A stretch of DNA of 64,000 nucleotides, taken from NCBI RefSeq assembly GCF_004798865.1, contig NW_025336479.1, forward strand, positions 10,220,696 to 10,284,695, in the 5' to 3' direction. The notes beneath the pieces were generated by a model. That model saw only the letters and a program-made list of their open reading frames with translations. It searched no databases and was not told where the DNA came from. Positions 46,795-59,216 of this stretch are shown here, piece by piece (positions within the stretch are counted from its first letter, which is position 1; every line of letters begins with the position of its first letter). The position numbers and the translations under genes are program-made. Source of the stretch: Varanus komodoensis (Eukaryota; Chordata; Lepidosauria; Squamata; Varanidae).

Positions 46795-47694
46795 CTAAAT
46801 ACAAAGACACACAATCACTATGGCAAATGTTTTCCTCACTGGTACATATCAATATATGGCAAAAGGAAGAGTCCATTCGAGTCAAAACAAGGTACAAAAT
46901 CTCAACCTGTTGTCCTACCCGAATGGAATCACTAGTAATCCATACCCTACTGATGGTATTCCGAGTCCTCTTGGATCACTCTTCATTTCCCAGCGTGTTT
47001 CCTCTTCCCATCTTGACTATAAAGATCACTCTCCAGTTTGGATTGAATCTATTTATGTTTCTTTCTAAGTATAAAACAACTATTTGAAAGATTATAAAGA
47101 TCTGTATTATCTATACTTAACCAACAATGTATGCACTGTCAGTGCCTTTACTGAGGAACCACGCAGAGTCTGAAACTTACTGAAACCTGGTGAGCAACTG
47201 CTCTTCTCATGCCATTCCTGGAGTAGGTCCTGCCTCCGGGACCAGGACCTGCAGAGGCTGGAACTACCTGCCAATGTCCAGTTCGACTTCCTAGATCTAA
47301 CAGGAGGCAGACCTTTTCTAGAACTTCACAGAGTGGTAATGAGAAAAGATGTCCTTATTTCCTTTCTCTGCCAATGGTCTTGGCAATTTTCTTATGATTT
47401 CTTTTCGCAGATGTTCCTTTTAGACTTCTGAGCGTTCCTGGAGATTGGTGGGCAGTTCCTGCCTCCCAGGAAGTAGCTTCTTAGCCCTGTTCAGCTTCAG
47501 AGAGAACCCAGTAACTAATCTTGGTTTGTGCCCTGATCACAAAGGGGGAATATCTTTTCAGACTTCACATATATCCAGCAGGTGTCTCTGAACAAAATCA
47601 ACAGCCCATTACCTATCTCTGAATTATATGTGCTGTTCCCTCCAAAGTTTCCTGCTTACCACAGCTTTTTAAGAGATTATCTAGGGTAAAGAAT

Positions 47695-47970
47695 GAATGA
47701 TTTAGTGTATGACATTGGCTTCATAAACTACAATTTAGCATTACGCAAAGAAGCTACACCCTCCCTGCTCCTTCACTGCAGCCACAAAAAATTCGGAAGC
47801 TTTTGCTTCCCAATTAAAATGGGGTTTAGCATTATGCCAAAACCTGGACAAACTGTGACTGCTCTTCACGGTGGTTTAGGAAAACAATTTCAAACTGTGA
47901 TATACAATCTCTCCTTACTTCCATAAACTCCAGTTAAGACTAACTATATTTTGATAAACCATGGTTATTG
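47695..47970 (+). repeat. Unnamed interspersed repeat, copy 1
   Basis: Blocks AATTTAGCATTACGCAAAGA, GGAAGCTTTTGCTTCCCAAT, TTAGCATTATGCCAAAACCT and CAATTTCAAACTGTGATATA recur in the same order in copy 2 (48853). No coding capacity, clear inverted termini or target duplication was found. Confidence 0.6.
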
Positions 47971-48397
47971 TTCCATTAAAACTGGAAGTGAAAGCTCACA
48001 GCCATGCTAGAGGAGAAAGGGGAAATAAGCACAGGAGCCTGAGTCTTATATACTAAGACATAATTTAGTGTTATGCCCACATGAAACCACTGTGCAATGG
48101 ACTAGGGAGGTGCGCTGGTTCATAGATACAAAAGTGATCTGCAGTGTTGGTAGACTCTGGATGTGATGGGACCCTTACAGTGCATTCTGTCCTGGTAGAA
48201 TTGGTTTGTCTCTATTTTGCTGCCCAGCAGTCAGTATTGCTCCGGGCTGAATCATGGATGAATAGTAAAGATGACAAAGAAATTCCTTTCATATGATTAC
48301 ACTGCCATGCTTGCAGCACATGGCACCACTGATGTGAGACTGCTGGAATAACAAAATAATCAGCACTTCTTAGGAGAAACCTGACAAAGCCTAGCAT

Positions 48398-48475
48398 TTA
48401 CTTATTCATTATATTTATATCCTGCCCCTTTTTTCCTGCAAGGAACCCAAGGCAGCTTAATGATTAACATGGGCG
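48398..48475 (-). mobile_element. LINE/SINE 3' tail
   Basis: On the minus strand TTAAGCTGCCTTGGGTTCC and GGGGCAGGATATAAATATAA are followed by TGAATAAGTAAAT, the usual L2-like tail layout in reptiles. Confidence 0.5.
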
Positions 48476-48852
48476 TGTGAAGCAGGGGGTCCAAATCCTG
48501 AGCTGCTAGCAAAGATGGATTTCAACTTCTGAGCTAGTGATACTGCCATTAAAGATGTTCTTTCTTATATATCAAACATTCATTTCATACCTGCTACGGT
48601 AAAAGCATGTATTTGCACTCCAGGTTATCTTTACATAAACTGGTATACAAAAACAACACATACATACAGGCAGTAAAAACAAATATCATAAAAGAGTTGA
48701 TACTGTGCACAGAAGAGAAACTAAAATCAGATAGCTAGAGTTAAAACAAGATGTGGGTGTTTTTGTATTTTTTTAAAGACACTCATGTGGTCTTAGAAAA
48801 TGACTATTTTTCCTCTGAAAATTTCATGGGAATAGAAACAATGGGTTAACTG

Positions 48853-49095
48853 TATGACTTTGGCCTCATTTAGACATAATGCCGAACTATGATTTAGCAT
48901 TATGCAAAGAAACCTTGCACTCTCTGTTCCTCCAGTGCCACCACAGGGAGGAAATTGGAAGCTTTGGCTTCTATTTTCAATTACATTTGATTTATTGTTA
49001 TGCCCAAACCTGGAAAAAATGCGGGTGAGCTGAACTATGCTTTAGAAAAACAAGCCAGTTTCAAACTGTGGTGCACAATCCTGCTGCTAGAACTA
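48853..49095 (+). repeat. Unnamed interspersed repeat, copy 2
   Basis: GATTTAGCATTATGCAAAGA, GGAAGCTTTGGCTTCTATTT, GTTATGCCCAAACCTGGAAA and CAGTTTCAAACTGTGGTGCA mirror copy 1 about 1.16 kb to the left, in the same orientation. Confidence 0.6.
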
Positions 49096-50454
49096 GGGCT
49101 GCCATCAAAAAAAAAGACCTTGCATTAGATTTACAGACCAGTTTAGATCAATAATTTCTTCGAATGAAGGCAGAATAAAGAAGGATCTGATCTGCAAATT
49201 GCAAGCAGGCTGCAGGATCATATAAGGTTTATCAGGCTGCCTAGGGCTAAATCAGGTTGTTGACCCTAAGGTCTGGGACTAATTATGCCCCTCTGGGGTC
49301 CCCATAAGGCTGTGCACCCTTCCCCCAGCCACTGATTGTGGGGTAGCTTTCTGCTTTTTCCATTCTGAACAGTTGCAAAACCTCTAAGGCTTAGTAACTG
49401 GCAGTGGGAATTTTAAGGTAAGTTCTCAGGAAGCCTTAGGGAGCATCTCTGGAAGAGAACTCAGCCCTCAAGTTGAGAGAAATTCGGCACCAGAAAGCAC
49501 TGCCTTTCTATCCAGGAAGAAATAGGCCTGCCTGTATGAATCATGCCCATAATAAGCTGGTCCTAGAACTCTCCCTTTCGCCATTCACTGCAAGCAAAAG
49601 TGGCTGTTAGCTTTGCAGTGTGTGATGCAAAGAGTTCATCTTTCTAACCACTGTGTCCCACAAGGCAAGCACCAGTTGCTTTCGCGGTTAGCAAAACAAC
49701 TAAGATGGTGACGTATGATCTGTTTGATGAGAGCAAATTCCATCTGAGCAGGTCCAAAGAACCACGGAACCCCAGGCTGAAAAAGAAGCTCCCAATGTGG
49801 CCATGTGAACTGGATCTCAGTCATAGCTTTCAGCAATTCAAGGAAAAGCAGGAACACTTCACTCCAGTTTTGAGACTAAGACGCAATTGCAAAGTACTAA
49901 GTAGGAACAGTGCTTGGCTAGTGTGCAGAGAGCTTCTGAAACAAGCCGTCCGCAAGCCTAAGACACAGTTACTAAGGGTGACTGCTTTTGTGCACTGAAC
50001 ACCAAATTCTAGTACAGCCTGGTTGGCACAAAACCACTGAGAATAAAATGCCTGCTAGCAACCAAATGGAATAAAAGCGCTGTGGCATGCAACGGCACTA
50101 CAATTGTATCAGACATCAAGGCCCTCTGGTGCGGGAAATGAAAGGATGCTAGACTCCCCGGAACACAAAGAAAAGAGCAGCAAGAGCAGAGGAGCGGCCA
50201 CATTGCTCGCTTTTGTGACACTGATTGAATTTGCTGCCTGGAGTTGCAAGAACAGTTAGACTGCCCCTCCCACCCCTTTTGAATGAAACAACAGCTGGAA
50301 GGGGAGGGGGGTGATTGGAAGCACTTGTGTCTGAGGCAGTCTCAGTAAAGTCCCTTTTTGGGCAACTAAAGCAAAGCCAATTTATGGCTGGAAAGCAAGC
50401 ACTGCATCTTGGTAAAGGGCATGCTTGAAAATATAGACTGATGTACCTATCTAC

Positions 50455-53440
50455 CTCTCCTTCATGGATCACTGCCTTGTTGTGGTGAAGGGGCTTGCGC
50501 AGGTCAAGAAGCTATGAGCTATGCCGTGCAGGGCCACCCAAGACGGACAGGTCAGAGAGCTCTGACAAAACGTGATCCACTGGAGAAGGAAATGGCAACC
50601 CACCCCAGTATCTTTGTAATGAAAACTCCATGGACAGTACCACAAGGCAAAAAGATATGACGCCGGAAGATGAGCCCCTCAGGTCGGAAGGTGTCCAATA
50701 AGCTACTGGGGAAGAGCAGAAGGCTAGTACTAGTAGCACCAGAAAGAATGAAGCAACTGAGTCGAAGCCAGATGTATGTGGTGGTGAAAGGAGAGTCCGA
50801 TGGAAAGTCCGATGCTGCAAAGATCTATACTCCATAGGAACCTGGAATGTAAGATCCATGAATCAAGGCAAGCTGGATGTGGTCAAACAAGAGATGACAA
50901 GACTGAACATCGACATCTTAGGAATCAGTGAACAAAAATGGACAGGAATGGGTGAATTTAATTCAGATGACCATCAGGTATACTACTGTGGGCAAGAATC
51001 CCTCAGAAGAAATGGAGTAGCCTTCATAGTCAATAAAAGAGTAGGAAAAGCATACTGGGATACAATCTCCAAAATGACAGAATGATCTCTGTTTGAATTC
51101 AAGGCAAACCATTCAACATCACAATAGTCCAAGTCTATGCCCCAACCACTGGTGCTGAATAGCCTGAAGTTGACCAGTTCTATGAAGGCCTACAACATCT
51201 AGAATTAATACCAAAAAATGATGTCCTTATCATCATGGGGGATTGGAATACTAAAGTAGGAAGTCAAAAGATAACTGGAATAACAGGCAAGTTTGGCCTT
51301 GGAGTACAAAATGAAGCAGGGCACAGGCTGGAAGAATTTTGTCAAGAGAATACGATGGTCATAGCAAGCACTCTTTTCCAACAACCCAAGAGACAACTCT
51401 ACACATGGACATCACCAGACAGTCAACACAGAAATCAGATCAACTACGTGCTCCGCAGCCAAAGATGGAGAAGCTCTATACAGTCAGTAAAAACTAGACC
51501 AGGAGCTGACTGTGGCTCAGATCATGAGCTTCTCATTGCAAAATTTAGGCTTAAATTGAAGAAAGTAGGGAAAAGCACCAGGCCACTCAGGTATGACCTA
51601 AATCATATCCCTGATGAATATACAGTAGAGGTGACAAATAGATTTAAGGAATTAGATCTGATAGACAGAGTGCCAGAAGAACTATGGATGGAGGTTCACA
51701 ACATTGTACAAGAGGCAGCAACCAAAACCATCCCAAAGAAAAAGAAGTGCAAGAAAGCAAAATGGCTGTCTGAGGAAGCTTTACAAATAGCTGAGGAAAG
51801 GCAAGGAAGAAAGAGAAAGATACACTGAAGTGAATGCAGAATTCCAGAGAATAGCTAGAAGAGATAAGAATGCCTTCTTAAATGAACAGTGCAAAGAAAT
51901 AGAAGAAAACAATAGAATAGGGAGGACCAGAGATCTCTTCAAGAAAATTGGAGATATGAAGGGAACGTTTCATGCAAAGATGGGCATGATAAAGGACCAA
52001 AATTGCAGGGACCTAACACAGGCAGAAGACATTAAGAAGAGATGGCAAGATTACACAGAGGAACTATACAAGAAAGAGCTTAACGTCCTTGATGACCACG
52101 ATGGGGTGGTCACTGACCTCAAGCCAGACATCCTGGAATGTGAAGTCAAATGGGGCTTAGGAAGTCTGAGCAACAACAAAGCCAGTGGAGGCAACAGTAT
52201 TCCAGCTGAGCTATTCAAAATCCTAAAAGACGATGCAGTAAAAGTGCTACATTCAATATGCCAGCAAATTTGGAAAACTCAACAGTGGCCACAGGACTGG
52301 AAAAGGTCATTTTACATTCCAATCCCAAAGAAGGGCAATGCCAAAGAATGTTCAAACTACCGCACCATTGCACTCATTTCACATACCAGCAAATTTATGC
52401 TCAAAATCCTACAAGCTAGGCTCCAGCAGTATGTGGACCAAGAACTACCAGAAGTACAGGCTGGATTTCGAAGAGGGAGGGGAACTAGAGATCAAATTGC
52501 CAACATACGCTGGATCATGGAAAAAGCTAGGGAGTTCCAGAAAAACATCTACTTCTGCTTCATTGACTATGCTAAAGCCTTTGATTGTGTGCATCACAAA
52601 AAATTGTGGCAAGTTCTTAAAGAGATGGGAGTACCAGACCATCTTATTTGTNNNNNNNNNNNNNNNNNNNNNNNNNNNNNNNNNNNNNNNNNNNNNNNNN
52701 NNNNNNNNNNNNNNNNNNNNNNNNNNNNNNNNNNNNNNNNNNNNNNNNNNNCAACATTAAGAAAACTAAGATCATGGCATCCAGTCCTCTCACTTCCTGG
52801 CAAATAGATGGGAAAGAAATGGAGGTAGTGACAGATTTTATTTTCCTGGGCTTCAAGCTAACCACAGACAGGGACTGCAGCCAAGAAATTAAAAGACGCT
52901 TGCTCCTTGGGAGGAAAGCTATGGCAAATCTAGACAGCATACTAAAAAGCAGAGACATCACTCTGCCAACAAAAGTGTGTATAGTCAGGGCTATGGTTTT
53001 CCCAGTTGCGATGTATGGCTGTGAAAGTTGGACCATAAGGAAGGCTGAGCGCAAAAGGATTGAGGCCTTTGAATTGTGGTGCTGGAGGAGACTCCTGCGA
53101 GTCCCTTGGACCGCAGCGCAATCAAACTGGTCAGTCCTAGAGGAGATCAACCCTGACTGCACTTTGGAAGGTCAGATAGTGAAGATGAAACTCAAATACT
53201 TTGGCCACCTAATGAGAAGGAAGGACTCCCTGGAGAAAAGCCTAATGTTGGGAACAATAGATGGCAAAAGAAGAAGGGGACGGCAGAGGATGAGGTGGCT
53301 TAGATGGAGTCACTGAAGCAGTCGGCGTGAACTTAAGTGGACTCTGGGGGTGGGGGGGTGGAGGACAGGAAGGCCTGAAGGAATGTTATCCATGGGGTCA
53401 TGATGGGTCGGACATGACTTCATGACTAACAGCAAGAACA
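50455..53440 (+). mobile_element. RTE-BovB LINE, nearly full length, with assembly gap
   Basis: The 5' UTR begins around CATGGATCACTGCCTTGTTG and includes AACGTGATCCACTGGAGAAG. The endonuclease starts near 50835 (IGTWNVRSMNQGKLDVV, DILGISEQKWTGMGEF) and continues with MGDWNTKVGSQ, RPGADCGSDHELLIAKFRLK. RT blocks include SGGNSIPAELFKIL, IPIPKKGNAKECSNYRTIAL, QAGFRRGRGTRDQI and FCFIDYAKAFD. The YADD region falls in the 100-N gap. The C-terminus has YGCESWT, ELWCWRRLLRVPWTA and YFGHLMRRKDSLEKSLMLG. Frameshifts lie near 51080, 51800 and 53305, with stops near 51096 and 51160, so it is no longer coding but fairly young. It is antisense to DNAH9. Confidence 0.93.
52652..52751. other. Assembly gap (100 N)
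   Basis: Exactly 100 N replace sequence inside the BovB RT domain. BovB polyproteins carry about 100-110 residues between the flanking blocks (PDHLIC and KKTKIMAS), so the true gap is probably about 300 bp and 100 N is a placeholder. Confidence 0.95.
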
Positions 53441-53851
53441 ACCTACCTACCTGTCCCCTCATATCTGGTACATTTAGGGTTGCTTGATGTCTCAGGGAAG
53501 GGGGCTGAAGAGCAATGTATCTAGTTAAATAAATAAAAATTGTTACTGTTCCTCATGTGCAAGCACATGTCTGCCTGCCCTGGTCTTTCTCAGAGGAACT
53601 CCAAGAGCTTTGCAGGGATTAATGAAAAAGACAAATACTCTCCTGAAATCCAGATCCTTCACTTTAAACAGTTGGAAAACTCAAGAACAATAATTTCAGG
53701 ATCCTTTGCCCAAACCAATAACTCAGCAGCTATTTATCAGAGACTTTTGCCACTCATTGCTCACTCACTTTGAGGTAGATTTGTAGATATGCAACCCATC
53801 CCTGAGGAACATAAAGCTCACAAGCATTTCAGAATACAAAATTTCCCTTAC

Positions 53852-54048
53852 ACGTGGCACATAGCATCCTCAAATAGCACCAAATCCATGGCAGCATTGA
53901 CTTCATTGTGGTTCTCCAAAGCTTCCACTAGGATCTGGTTCAACGATTCCCAGCTCTGGACAGGCATGTACTTGGGCTCGCCTGTTCCTTTCGCAAAATG
54001 GCAAAACATGTTCATCTTCCTAGTCTGTTCCAAGGTCTCCTCGATCTC
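53852..54048 (-). CDS. DNAH9: DNAH9 exon 3 of window: linker and start of AAA4
   Basis: This 197-bp exon encodes residues 135-199 plus two bases of codon 200. It begins [11 protein letters not shown], a variable linker, then enters AAA4 with [16 protein letters not shown] and [11 protein letters not shown]. The acceptor reads TTTCTTAG before GAG. Two overlapping GT donors are possible at the 3' end; the GTAAGG one is chosen because its phase-2 end (GT) is completed by the C opening exon 4, giving valine in the conserved HVCRINRI block. The LFEDAM.H motif precedes the P-loop by about 20 residues in the family, as here. Confidence 0.93.
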
Positions 54049-55425
54049 CTAAGAAACACAGAAGTGAAAAAGAATATTCCATTTCAGCAAAGATGAATCC
54101 AGTCTCGACTTAGCAAAAAAACAAGGAAACAAAAACCTCATCAATCTGTGCAGTCTCCTAACTCTTGAGAAGGCAGAATACTGATGTCCAGGCTCTCCCA
54201 CTGCTACCCTGCCATCCCCTTTCAAACAACACAGTTAATCTTTGTACTATTTATATTTCTGTATGATGGTCTTTTGTCAGACACACATGCGCACACACAT
54301 CACAGTACAAAGCAATGCTTATCCAGCCCATAGACTCTGTTCCCACAGAAGAGTAGAGAGACGTACTTCCCTCTATAGCACTCAACACATCTTATTTCTT
54401 CCCGCTGGGAGCAAGGAGTCATACAAGTCACACCTCTGTTCCGAACGCCCATCTTCTATGTTACAGGCTGGTTCACAGGATTGTCCAGCCCTCTGTGGCA
54501 GTCTTGGTTGGTTCTAGTTGTTCAATGCATGATGCATGTCATCTGGAATGGTCGTGGCAATTTTATCATGGGTTGTGGGAACTGGCTAGTGAGCTGCTTG
54601 GAAAAACAGCAGCCCTCCCCCTCATCCTGCTCAATCTTGCCCTTGCCCATGCCACTGACCCTGCTCCACCAACGTCCAACCAACGCAGCACATTTATTTT
54701 CTGAACCCAGAACACCATGTGATGGTGGTGTGTTAATATTATTACTTTAGTCTTTCACAAGTATGCACTTATGACTGTTTGATATGAGAAGCTTTGCTTA
54801 GTCAGTTTCCTACATAGCCTTTAAGTATGTCAAAATTCCCTTCCATTTACTTCCCAGTCACTAAATTTGCATATAATTCTGGGGGGCAGGGGTAGAACTA
54901 TCAGTGAACCACAGTAACCACTGCAGTAAGTGCTCCAAACCAAGATAGTGGTTTGAACAGAGATGGAGAGACAAGTTCTGCTGTGAAAGACACTGGAATA
55001 ACCACTGGAGGACCAAGGGAGAAGAATGAGGAGGACAACCTACAGTGAGCCAAATAATTTGTCTGGTACACCATGAGTTGTTCCATGAACAAGCCACCCT
55101 GGGTAGACTGCAATAAATGAATCTGATGAAGATAAGTTCTTGTTGTGGCTGAGAAACAACCCACAACCAATGGGATGATTTAGAATTATGGGTGGGTTGT
55201 TAACCATAGCAGCAGCAACCCACCTTCTGCTGGATCTGGATGCCATGATAAGCTGCAGTGACTACCCATTGTAACTGAATAGCTGCAGGCACCCCCTGCA
55301 ACCCACCGTGGCTTAAATGAGCCATGGTGAGCACTGAGGACTGTGTGAATCAGGCCTTTGCTTTAATGATGATGAAGCAGAACTTAGGCTCAGGTAAGTG
55401 TCTGGCCAGGACCCACATCACTTAC
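54049..55425 (-). other. Intron between exons 2 and 3
   Basis: This 1,377-bp intron contains a diffuse MITE-like repeat (54895-55345); the rest is unremarkable. Confidence 0.85.
54895..55345. repeat. Unclassified MITE-like repeat
   Basis: ACTATCAGTGAACCACAGTA at the left, GGGTGGGTTGTTAACCATAG and CCACCGTGGCTTAAATGAGC inside, and GACTGTGTGAATCAGGCC at the right. The closing 'tgtgtgaatcaggcc' type end is shared by several squamate nonautonomous elements as I remember them. Similar blocks lie at 7905 and 29560. Confidence 0.35.
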
Positions 55426-55587
55426 AACGTAAAACTTCTTCACAGCCTCTGTCTGTATTTTATCAAAGACGGCAAAGTCCTTTTCATCAACCATCTTATC
55501 ATGGTAAACACGACTGGATTCATGCAAGTACAACTTCACCAAGTCCTGGGGCATCTTCAAACATTCAGGAGTTGAAAACAAAATACC
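55426..55587 (-). CDS. DNAH9: DNAH9 exon 2 of window: AAA3 small subdomain
   Basis: This 162-bp exon encodes residues 81-134, starting GILFSTPE and ending VKKFYV. The LVKLYLHESSRVYHDKMV block is conserved in the helical lid of AAA3 in outer-arm heavy chains. The acceptor is CTTTTGCTTTTAG before GGT, the donor GTAAGTG after GTT; both ends are phase 0. The last residues and the start of the next exon form a poorly conserved AAA3-AAA4 linker, which differs from the remembered human DNAH9 (KKFYV here, LKKTFDD in human). The donor position is nevertheless the only good one and keeps the frame. Confidence 0.93.
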
Positions 55588-55829
55588 CTAAAAGCAAAAG
55601 GAGATACACATGACAGGTTGTTTTAGCATGACAACAAATCTGCAGGTGCAGCTGTGCAACCAAAATGTAAAATCCCAATGGCAGCCTATGCCATTGCTGT
55701 GTTGGTGACAATGTCCCTCGCAGGTAATTCCTTACCACACCACACTTGAGTTGCATAATACAGACAATCTTGGAATCTCTCTTATTTCCCATTGCATTCT
55801 GTGGATACTAATAATATTGTATTTTAGAA

Positions 55830-55905
55830 TTTTATATTATGTAAGCCGTCCTGAGTGTGTCCGCAGGAGGACGGGATATAAATGCTTGTAATAAATAAAT
55901 AATTA
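55830..55905 (+). mobile_element. L2-like LINE or SINE tail
   Basis: TTATGTAAGCCGTCCTGAGT, CAGGAGGACGGGATATAAAT and GTAATAAATAAATAA form the GC hairpin plus ATAAAT tail of squamate LINE/SINE 3' ends. Confidence 0.6.
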
Positions 55906-56773
55906 CTAGGCCAATCTGTGAATTTAAATTTTAAAAACGTAACAAAGCAGCAAGATGCATATTTAAGCTAAAATATTAAACAGTAATGTTATAGCAACCT
56001 CTTTTGCCCCACCTATGATTTTTCTACTACCATTTATCTTGTATAACTACCAATTCCAAACTCTAAACTCAGTGGGCCAGTTCACATGGCAGCAAATTGT
56101 TACTTAATTAACTGAAGATCTGTCATGTCACATGCACTGTCTCCTTAAATATGCAATCATTGACTGGGCTCTGTCCATGCAAGCCCAGGCACTTAGGGTT
56201 GTTGATGGATCCCAAAGCTAACCTAACAATTAATCCTAGGTTAACTTTGGGTTATTTAATCCATGAAGAACCCAGAGTGTCCAGGTTTGCATGTCAACAG
56301 CAACCTATGAACCAGTTAATTGGAGCTTGCACATTTAGAGTCCGTGGCATGTCCCCAGTAAAATATTGGGTGATTTAGGTGAGCCACTGGGTGACTCATG
56401 ATTAGCTGTCTTTCTGTGTAAACTGGGTTAGCATCACCATGAGAAGAATCACCACTCAACAGTAGCGATTGGATCCAATTCTGGAGCAGATGTGGAGAGT
56501 ACACAATAGGCTGAAGAGTGGAAGAGAGGACAGGAAGGTCCTATACACTAGTGGATTCAATCCACTGAAAAGAGAGGGCTTTTCACTTAAGTGTGCTGAG
56601 AAGTTAAGTTGTTCTGTGTGTTTCTACTTAAGCATCAAGTACTCTTTAGTGGTTGATTTTACATTTGCTCAGCAGTAGTAACTTGAATTACCTGCTCAGG
56701 AGCAAATGAAAGGAAAATGAAAAAGACTATTCTGTTTGTTACCAAATTTTAAAGTTAACTCAAAGCCCTAAAC

Positions 56774-56986
56774 CAGGGGTCTCAAACTCAACTTACCTGG
56801 GGGCAGTCTGGGTGAGGCTGGGCCACATCAAGTATCCCACCACCACGGTGGTGGTGGGCCGCTCATCCCGCGTCGCTCCCAGAGGCCGGCCCGGGTGCCA
56901 CAGGCGCTTTGAAGGCCGCAGGGCCCCTCCCCCAGGCCCCACCCATCCCGGCAATTGGCCCGCAGGCCGAGAGTTTGGGACCCCTG
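56774..56986 (-). mobile_element. hAT-type MITE, complete, copy B
   Basis: This 213-bp copy, inverted relative to the one at 38272, has termini CAGGGGTCTCAAACTC and GAGTTTGGGACCCCTG (one mismatch). Flanking octamers CCCTAAAC and CCCTAAGC match at seven of eight positions, a good hAT-type target duplication. Internal CCACCACCACGGTGGTGG is a small palindrome present in both copies. Confidence 0.88.
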
Positions 56987-58189
56987 CCCTAAGCTCTCTA
57001 GAAGAGAAGGTGGATGTTATCCTATTAGGAATCCTACACAGAGGGAAATCCTAAAGTAAGGTATGCCCAGATGATACCTGTTTCACTGGAATTCACACAC
57101 TTGCATTAAAAATAGTGAACTGGCCACTGCCTCCAGTTCAGCCTGCATTGTAAGTCACCCACATTTCTACAACTTCCATCTATTTGGAGGAGGAAAATAG
57201 TTTGGGAATCTGAGTGGGTGCTAACTTTTAAAAAAGCCCTTAATGAGGCAGATATTGCCTAAAGAAAATATTAATGGCTGTCGGATAATTGTGGCATGTT
57301 GAAAACACACACTTATAAAATGCGCAAGGAGCTGTCACTTTCAAAGTGAAATGTATTTTAATTAAATCCATTAACAATGCCTATGGGTTTAATGATGGGA
57401 ATTTAAAATAAAACAATATCCTCAGTTCTCATTCAGAAATTCTAAAATGCATTCAGTGGCAATTGAAAGTGCCTGGCTTCTTTCAGCTGCTCCAGGTTGG
57501 GAGGTTTAACTGCAAAAGGAGCCAGCATTCTTCAACTACATGTAAGAAAAGGAAAGAATAAAGGGGGGAGAGCAACCTTCAATGCGAAAATATGGGCTAG
57601 CACAATCCTAGCAGGAAAATGGGGAGGATTATTGGATGTGACATGCATCTTTTCCCTGCCTTTTTTCAGCCAGGATAAGAACACAGCTATGGAACCCCAT
57701 CCTGTTTGTCCAGCTTCAGAATCAACAGTAAGGACAGCAATGGCTTGTGCAGGAGAACACAAGACTCAGGATTGCTACCCATATTTGATTTCTTAAAAGT
57801 GCCATGAAGACACACTCCAACTGACCTGGAACTCTGCTTCCCTAATCCAAGTTATGTTAGGATCATTTGCATTTGCTTGGTAGTAAGGGAAAGGTCAGTA
57901 TTTGTAGCCCCCTCCCAAGGCTGAGTCACTAAACCAGGCTCCAGGGTTAAGCTTCGTAAGTCTTGGTTCAATGAATCCTGAATACATTTCCAAAGAAACC
58001 AATAACCATCCTTCATCTCAGTACCTTTGGCTTCAATTCCTCAGGTATGCTATCCGCAAATTATTCCTATCAGCCTATATTCTACCTTTTCATTTCCATC
58101 AGTGCCTTGCAGAAAACCCTGTATGATGCACATTTAGAACAATTCCTATACTAGAGTGGGTTATTCTGTCAAAGCCCTTGTTGATCTGT

Positions 58190-58650
58190 AAAACAGGAAG
58201 ATGGCCAGGACTATACTGACACAAGCTCTCCCAAGGGTCCTCTTGCAGGACTTACAGCCCAAGCACCATGGTTTTCTGAGGAGCTTGAGGCAATTAAGGG
58301 TAAACATCAACTACAGTCACAGTGGAAAAAACTAGACCAAGTCTGATTGAACATGGGATAGAATCCCCTTAAGACCTATTGCAAGGCAATGAAGGCAAGA
58401 AAGAAGTCTTTCTTCTCTGCCCCTATTTCATCAGCACAATGACAAAATTGCCTGGATTTGCTACAACTTGGATTCCACATGGAAAACAGACTCTGATGAG
58501 ATAGATGATTGTCCAGTCCTGATAGGCAAGTTTCAGTCTATTCAGGCTGAGGAGGTGGACAAGTTGCTTGGAGGATCCAAGCTGTAAGAACTGGGCCCGC
58601 TCTACCTATAAAGGAACCCACAAAGGTCATGGACACAGATTCTGACTCAG
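58190..58650 (+). mobile_element. L2-like LINE fragment, endonuclease-RT linker
   Basis: The plus strand encodes APWFSEELEAIKGKHQLQSQ with WKKLDQV, CKAMKARKKSFFSAPISSA, the linker between endonuclease and RT in L2/CR1-type LINEs (W.K, then Y..A...AK..FFS). Several stops interrupt it. Clade assignment is approximate. Confidence 0.5.
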
Positions 58651-59216
58651 ATGAGGAGAGGGGATGCTGAAATGCCAAGGTCAGTCGATGCAGAAATAAG
58701 TCAAGCAATTGTTGAGAATCAGATGGTTTCAATTATTGTAAAAAAATAGTTTGGTAAGCATGCTAATACAGTAAGGGTAAACCTAGCATCTTTACCCCTA
58801 GGGTATGGTATCAGGTGAACACAGCTGACCTAGGGATGTGTGAGGAATTCAGTCTGGGGGTTCCTTGACTTTGGCCCACCTTCTCTCTGTTCTAAGCCCA
58901 ACTTAGTGTTTCCTCATCAAGCCTTTGCACAGGCATCCAACAGAAAGTTAGTCCACTGTTGCATATTACAAATGCATACGTAGCAGCTGGTACTACACCA
59001 GGCTGGGCTTGCACATACAGTACCTGTATGCCCATATCTGTGGGCAGCAGTAGGACTGCACACCCAACACCGGCCATGTGTTGCACAAAGAAGGAGCCAA
59101 CTACTGTTCCTGAGCCTTTGTAGACTTAATCTTCCTATGCCATGTCTAATATGATAAAGAAGTCCAGGGAGCACAAGATGGAGTCACCAGGATGGAGAAG
59201 GCTGACTTAGGGTGTT

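Larger units (their letters stand above)
46795..53851 (-). other. Intron between exons 3 and 4
   Basis: This 7,057-bp intron contains two copies of an unnamed repeat (47695-47970, 48853-49095), a LINE tail (48398-48475) and the long BovB LINE (50455-53440) with an assembly gap. No feature was recognised in 49100-50450. Confidence 0.8.
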
